Position numbers and translations under genes: made by a program. A model generated the notes under the pieces. It was not told the DNA's origin. It saw nothing but the letters and a program-made list of their open reading frames with translations, and did not search any database. 64,000 bases of DNA. It comes from Spirosoma sp. 48-14. GTDB taxonomy: Bacteria > Bacteroidota > Bacteroidia > Cytophagales > Spirosomataceae. Of the stretch, positions 59,866-64,000 are shown piece by piece (the stretch's first letter is position 1; every line of letters begins with the position of its first letter). Location: NCBI RefSeq assembly GCF_001898575.1, contig NZ_MKUD01000020.1:89026-153025 (forward strand). Direction: 5' to 3'.

Positions 59866-60603
59866 ATGCCTCAGCCCGTCTCCTGGAAACGTCGTCTAAA
59901 AAATCTTCTGTTTATTGATCTCAAAACAGTAGCGGGTGAGCCGTCGCTGCTGGCCGTCGATCCGCGATTACAGCGTCAGTGGGAAGAAAAAAGCCGGTTC
60001 TTTAAAAACGACGACGAATTATCGGCGGCTGGCTGGTATGATCGACGGGCTTCATTTTTTGCTGAATTCGGTAAGATCATCTGCATCAGCGTCGGTGGGC
60101 TTTTTTTCGATGACGACGATAAACCCCATCTGAAAATCAAGCTCATCAGTAACGACGACGAGTTGCCCATTCTTCAGGAGTTTCTGACGATTGTCAATCG
60201 CTATCCGCCTGGCGAACTTACCCTATGTGCGCACAATGGCAAGGAGTTCGACTTTCCTTTTCTGTGTCGTCGGCTGATGGTAAATGGCCTGCCCCTGCCA
60301 CCGGCTTTGCAGATTGCTGGAAAGAAACCCTGGGAAATTCCACATCGCGATACGATGGAGCAGTGGCAGTTTGGCGATAAACGGCATTTTGTGCCTCTCG
60401 ATTTGCTGGCGGCCGTGTTAAATATTCCTACACGTCCACTGGAATGGACCGGCGACCGCACCAGCGAAGTGTATTACCGCGAACACGACTGGGCACGCAT
60501 CGAGCAGTATGCCCGTGATTCGATGGTGATGCTTGTTCAGGTTTATTTAAAAATGCTGGGGGCACCGCTCGTAGCGGAAGAGCACATTGTGCTGAGCGAC
60601 TAA
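59866..60603 (+). CDS. Predicted DEDD-type 3'-5' exonuclease (PolB exonuclease-like)
   Basis: The 245-residue protein has an RNase H-like exonuclease layout: FIDLKTVAGEPS at the start, a middle ICISVGGLFF strand, LCAHNGKEFDFPFLCRRLM near 115 with the conserved Asn and Asp, and a C-terminal YARDSMVMLVQVYLKML near 215 with the last Asp. At the first acidic motif it reads IDLKT where DxE is expected, so the second acid is not conserved and activity is uncertain. The ATG at 59866 is used; the frame is open from 59839 through the palindrome. Confidence 0.82.
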   Translation: MPQPVSWKRRLKNLLFIDLKTVAGEPSLLAVDPRLQRQWEEKSRFFKNDDELSAAGWYDRRASFFAEFGKIICISVGGLFFDDDDKPHLKIKLISNDDELPILQEFLTIVNRYPPGELTLCAHNGKEFDFPFLCRRLMVNGLPLPPALQIAGKKPWEIPHRDTMEQWQFGDKRHFVPLDLLAAVLNIPTRPLEWTGDRTSEVYYREHDWARIEQYARDSMVMLVQVYLKMLGAPLVAEEHIVLSD

Positions 60604-60753
60604 AATGGGTTTTGAGCAGGTCAGACCGCCAAACCAAGGCTACTGATAATAAAGAGAATGTCGATACGTATTCTGATCGCTCTATGTACTCAATGTCTCT
60701 GAGTTTGAATCACTACAAACATTTACGCCTGCTTTTAGAGTTAGGCAAACAGT

Positions 60754-63204
60754 ATGAGAAACGGAAAATCAAAACAAAATAAATATGCCAGGCCCAGCTC
60801 GGGTTCGTCGTATACGGCGCGCCCTCGTGAAAAGGGTTTGGAAAAATCGAAGACGAGGCCCATTCATCAGGCCGACTCTTTTCTGGATGAATTGAAAAAC
60901 GACCTGATGGCGTTTTTTCAGATTAACGACGACCGGGCGTTCACGCAGGATGAGTTGTTGGAACACTTCGGTGTGCACGACCGGCGTATGAAATTGATTA
61001 TGCATGGGCTGGTGGGTGAACTGGCCGAAGAAGGGTCTATTGTGCGTCAGCCTAACGGGAGTTACCGGGCCGATGCCGATGCTAATCTGATTGAAGGTGT
61101 AGTCGACCATGTCAATTCCCGCTTTGCTTTCGTGCTCCCTGCTACGGCAGATGGCAGCCGGGGCGACCGCGACGATGATATCTGGGTATCGACCGACGAC
61201 CTGGCCGGGGCCGTTGATGGCGACCGGGTGCGGGTTATTCGTTTTACGGATTCGCGTAATCGCGGCCGACGTATTGAAGGAAAAGTAGTCAGTATTATTG
61301 AACGGGGCCGTACCGAACTGGTTGGTCGCATTGAAGTCTGGCCGACCTACGGATTTGTTTCGCCCGATAGCAAAAAGATTTACGAAGACATTTTTATCCC
61401 CAATGATAAACTAGGCGGAGCCAAGAATGGCGAGAAAGTAATTGTTCGCTTAACGAAATACCCGGATACCGACAGCCACAAACAACAGTTTGAAGGCGAA
61501 GTGATTACGGTGCTGGGTGTGGCTGGGCAGAACAATACCGAAATGCACGCCATTCTGGCTGAATTTGGTTTGCCAATCGTTTTTCCTGTCGAGGTAGAGC
61601 AGGAAGCCGAATCGATTCCAACGCAGATTCAGGAGGATGAAATTGCCAAACGGCGGGATATGCGTGAGGTGACAACCTTCACTATCGACCCCGTCGATGC
61701 CAAAGACTTCGATGATGCTCTTTCGGTAAAGGTGCTCGACAATGGCAATTACGAAATTGGCGTTCACATTGCCGACGTTACATACTACGTCCGGCCCGGT
61801 TCGAAACTGGAAGCCGAAGCTTATAAACGGGCAACGTCGGTATACCTGGTCGACCGGGTCGTGCCGATGCTTCCCGAAAAGCTGTCAAATGGCTTGTGCT
61901 CCCTTCGTCCTAACGAAGACAAGCTCACGTTTTCGGCCGTTTTCGAGCTGACTCCCGATGCCAAAATCAAAAACGAATGGTTTGGCCGGACAGTTACGCA
62001 TTCGGATCGTCGGTTTGCCTACGAAGAAGCCCAGGAAATCCTGAACAACGACCGGGGCGATTTTCTGGAAGAGTTGCGGTTGTTGAACGAACTGGCCTAT
62101 AAACTCCGCGACGAACGGTTCAAAAATGGAGCCATCAACTTCGAGACCGTTGAGGTTCGCTTCCGATTAGATGAAAATGGTGTCCCCTTAGCGGTTTACC
62201 CTAAAATTCGGCAGGATACCAACAAGCTCATCGAAGAGTTCATGTTGCTGGCCAATAAGCGTGTAGCCGAATATGTACACTCGTTGTCGAAGCGGAATAA
62301 GAACGGCGAAGAAAATACGATGGTATACCGGGTTCATGAAGGCCCAGACGAAGATAAACTGAAAGTGTTCTCTGATTTTGCCCGTCGACTAGGCTATAAA
62401 CTGGCTGTCGATGAAGATCATCTATCGGCTTCCATGAACCGATTTATGGAGAGCATTGAAGGGCGGCCCGAAGCAGGTATGTTGCAGCAACTGGCCGTTC
62501 GAACGATGTCGAAAGCCCGCTACAGCACCGAGGATATTGGGCACTTCGGACTAGCCTTCCGTCGGTATTCGCATTTTACATCACCCATCCGTCGGTATCC
62601 CGATATGATGGCGCATCGGCTCCTTCAGCATTATCTGGATAAAGGCAAACCGGCCGATCGCGAAGAGTATGAAGAAAAGTGCCGTCATTCATCGGAGCGC
62701 GAACGAATGGCCGCCGAAGCCGAACGGGCTAGTATCAAATACAAGCAGGTCGAGTTCATGAGCCGTATGGACCCCGATCAGGTCTTCGAGGGCGTTATTT
62801 CCGGCGTTACCGAGTTTGGTATTTTTGTCGAGATCACTGAAAATAGCTGTGAAGGACTGGTTCGGATGCAGGACCTGAACGATGACTATTACGAGTTTGA
62901 TAAGGACAACTACCGGATTGTAGGTGTTCGGCACAAGAAGATCTACACCTTTGGCGATCCGGTGGTGATCCGGGTAAAAGAAACGAACCTGGCCCGCCGA
63001 AGTATGGATTTCGCTCTGGTGAATCATAAGTCGGATCGTGGAACAGAAGGGGAAGGCCGTTTTGACGCCCGAGCGCGTGAAAGCAGCCGATCGTCGGGTT
63101 CGGGTCGTTCGCGCAGCACGGAGAAACCGGCTATCAAAGCCAAGCGGAAGGAAGGTACGGCAGCCAAAGGACAGAATCGCCGGGGTGGCCGTGGCCGTCG
63201 ATAA
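60754..63204 (+). CDS. rnr: Ribonuclease R
   Basis: The 816-residue protein has the RNase R order: a basic N-terminus, winged-helix region (about 45-95, DRAFTQDELLEHFGVHDRRM), two cold-shock domains (about 100-265), the RNB catalytic domain with TIDPVDAKDFDDALSV near 310 (the Asp cluster that binds magnesium), an S1 domain (about 680-750, VFEGVISGVTEFGIFVEITE) and an Arg/Lys/Gly-rich tail. It degrades structured RNA 3' to 5'. A single gene, with tRNA-Arg downstream on the same strand under its own promoter. Confidence 0.97.
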   Translation: MRNGKSKQNKYARPSSGSSYTARPREKGLEKSKTRPIHQADSFLDELKNDLMAFFQINDDRAFTQDELLEHFGVHDRRMKLIMHGLVGELAEEGSIVRQPNGSYRADADANLIEGVVDHVNSRFAFVLPATADGSRGDRDDDIWVSTDDLAGAVDGDRVRVIRFTDSRNRGRRIEGKVVSIIERGRTELVGRIEVWPTYGFVSPDSKKIYEDIFIPNDKLGGAKNGEKVIVRLTKYPDTDSHKQQFEGEVITVLGVAGQNNTEMHAILAEFGLPIVFPVEVEQEAESIPTQIQEDEIAKRRDMREVTTFTIDPVDAKDFDDALSVKVLDNGNYEIGVHIADVTYYVRPGSKLEAEAYKRATSVYLVDRVVPMLPEKLSNGLCSLRPNEDKLTFSAVFELTPDAKIKNEWFGRTVTHSDRRFAYEEAQEILNNDRGDFLEELRLLNELAYKLRDERFKNGAINFETVEVRFRLDENGVPLAVYPKIRQDTNKLIEEFMLLANKRVAEYVHSLSKRNKNGEENTMVYRVHEGPDEDKLKVFSDFARRLGYKLAVDEDHLSASMNRFMESIEGRPEAGMLQQLAVRTMSKARYSTEDIGHFGLAFRRYSHFTSPIRRYPDMMAHRLLQHYLDKGKPADREEYEEKCRHSSERERMAAEAERASIKYKQVEFMSRMDPDQVFEGVISGVTEFGIFVEITENSCEGLVRMQDLNDDYYEFDKDNYRIVGVRHKKIYTFGDPVVIRVKETNLARRSMDFALVNHKSDRGTEGEGRFDARARESSRSSGSGRSRSTEKPAIKAKRKEGTAAKGQNRRGGRGRR

Positions 63205-63238
63205 GGCCAAAAATGCCTAAAGACTTCCAGAGGTGAAC

Positions 63239-63270
63239 TTGCTTTTTAGCGATTCAATGTGCTATCTTTG
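63239..63270 (+). promoter_or_regulatory. Promoter of tRNA-Arg
   Basis: TTG (63239-63241), a 21-nt spacer and TATCTTTG (63263-63270) fit the Bacteroidota consensus well. The mature tRNA begins 22 nt downstream. Confidence 0.82.
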
Positions 63271-63291
63271 CACTCCGAAACTGGAACGTCT

Positions 63292-63363
63292 GCTCCCGTA
63301 GTTCAATGGATAGAATTATGGTTTCCGGTACCATCGATAGGGGTTCGAATCCCTTCGGGAGCA
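63292..63363 (+). tRNA. tRNA-Arg (anticodon CCG)
   Basis: A 72-nt cloverleaf: acceptor GCTCCCG with CGGGAGC, D-arm GTTC with GAAT, anticodon stem ATGGT/ACCAT around loop TTCCGGT (anticodon CCG at 63325-63327), T-arm AGGGG/CCCTT with loop TTCGAAT, discriminator A. The CCA end is not encoded. Confidence 0.95.
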
Positions 63364-63397
63364 CGAAGCCCGTAGTTTACCTGATACGGCTAATTGT

Positions 63398-63432
63398 AAA
63401 AAACGCTAACTTTCAACGAGTTAGCGTTTTTT
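63398..63432 (+). terminator. Terminator after tRNA-Arg
   Basis: A perfect 13-bp stem (63398-63410 with 63420-63432) runs into a T-tract. Confidence 0.88.
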
Positions 63433-63897
63433 TTGTTTATTGTATTTTACAGTAAATAAACTAAAACCGTCAACACTAAAATGGGGCCTCTAATGACCGA
63501 TATAGTTCCGAAAAGATGTTGTTACGATAATAGTGTGGCATACGATTAGGAGACACCGAATCAATTAGCTACTCGGCAGTACACCGAGTTTCTGATGAAT
63601 ATGTACGAGAATTTGCAGTCCTATCGGCTTATTGTTACAGGAACAACCGCCATCCATCAAGTAACATATATGCAAGGCGGCTTAAAAAACGGGTTGGAGG
63701 AACTGCCCGCCCAGCTCTCACCAAACCAAGTAGTCGATGAAGGCCGCTCGATTGATATGTAAAGTTACAAACCCTTACCTTGTAAGTTTTCCTTACTGGC
63801 TGAATATTTAGTCAGTAAGGAAAACTTATTATTGAGCATTTTCAATGCTAGTACTGCCTTTAAAAAGCTCCCATAAGATTTAAATTATTGAAGCTGT
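63433..63897. other. Gene-poor tail of the window with a short frame and a hairpin
   Basis: The only notable frame is 55 codons (63595-63762, plus strand; starts MNMYENLQSYRLIVTG). It continues upstream without an ATG to a TAG near 63550, which suggests a degraded gene rather than a real one. I cannot assign it to a family. No integrase or attachment-site repeat of the tRNA 3' end is seen. Confidence 0.45.
63783..63828. terminator. Hairpin terminator near the window end
   Basis: A perfect 16-bp stem (63783-63798 with 63813-63828) with A and T runs on either side. It may end a minus-strand gene entering from the right. Confidence 0.75.
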
Positions 63898-64000
63898 TTA
63901 AACTATCTGTTTTCGATTGATTTTTCGTAGGAAAATGACCGAGAATGCGATAAAATGTAGACTCATCCAATTTTTTACTGAAAACTCAAATCGCACTAAC
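63898..64000 (-). CDS. Possible C-terminal end of a minus-strand gene (partial)
   Basis: The minus strand is open from the window edge to TAA at 63898-63900 (33 codons: VKNWMSLHFIAFSVIFLRKI and a basic end), and a terminator lies 70 nt further. The stretch looks like a final membrane helix. Too short to be sure. Confidence 0.25.
   Translation of the reverse strand, partial: LVRFEFSVKNWMSLHFIAFSVIFLRKINRKQIV

Noticed and set aside
63292..63363. Integrated element at tRNA-Arg
   Set aside because: No integrase, no direct repeat of the tRNA 3' end and no phage-like genes within the visible 640 nt downstream.

Overview
The window looks like a chromosomal segment of a gliding-type Bacteroidota, most likely Cytophagales close to Spirosoma. 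The evidence is two gliding genes in typical contexts (gldH; mutY-ssb-gldE), two subtilases with type IX secretion C-terminal tails, promoters of the Bacteroidota type (TTG, about 20 nt, TAnnTTTG), a cobalamin riboswitch driving a TonB receptor plus a BtuG-like lipoprotein, and a 29-residue AURKAIP1/COX24-type ribosomal protein. I see no prophage, insertion sequence, integrase, rRNA or CRISPR array. Most of the window is ordinary core genome with small accessory patches.

Layout. 1-9.9 kb: end of recQ, purD, a RicT/PSP1 protein, a BlaI-M56 sensor operon whose operator sits between its own promoter and that of gldH, a PAP2 phosphatase and a long amidophosphoribosyltransferase. 9.9-13.6 kb: a vanadium haloperoxidase gene broken by one in-frame TGA, then dnaG. 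13.6-18.9 kb: a regulatory island with a LuxR-type regulator whose receiver domain is degenerate, a membrane-bound LytTR regulator, the remnant of a second LytTR gene, and three clusters of a TGAAATCAC repeat at about 21 bp period. It is followed by a 56-residue peptide gene joined to an unusual acyltransferase. 19-25.4 kb: rng, the tiny ribosomal protein, a TPR protein, HU, mutY-ssb-gldE. 25.5-38.2 kb: secreted and hypothetical proteins, including three subtilases. 38.3-39.4 kb: a RES/Xre toxin-antitoxin pair. 39.5-48 kb: DUF1800/DUF1501 pair, TIM-barrel isomerase, SDR, a PadR operon, two M16 peptidases. 48.2-52.2 kb: the B12 operon. 52.2-54.8 kb: two divergent ECF sigma paralogues that share a nearly identical 95 bp block. 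54.8-63.4 kb: a conserved unknown, S41 protease, YraN, lipB, exonuclease, rnr and tRNA-Arg(CCG).

A recurring non-coding theme is a set of long intergenic palindromes (70-95 bp), each with a different sequence, with arms built from short imperfect tandem units, often about 7 nt. They lie after recQ, around the tiny ribosomal gene, on both sides of the DUF1501 gene, after the SDR gene, before and after the M16 pair, and before the exonuclease. The best candidates for something undescribed are the peptide-acyltransferase pair at 17.6-18.9 kb and the TGAAATCAC-repeat regulatory island beside it. All calls come from reading the sequence; no database search was run.
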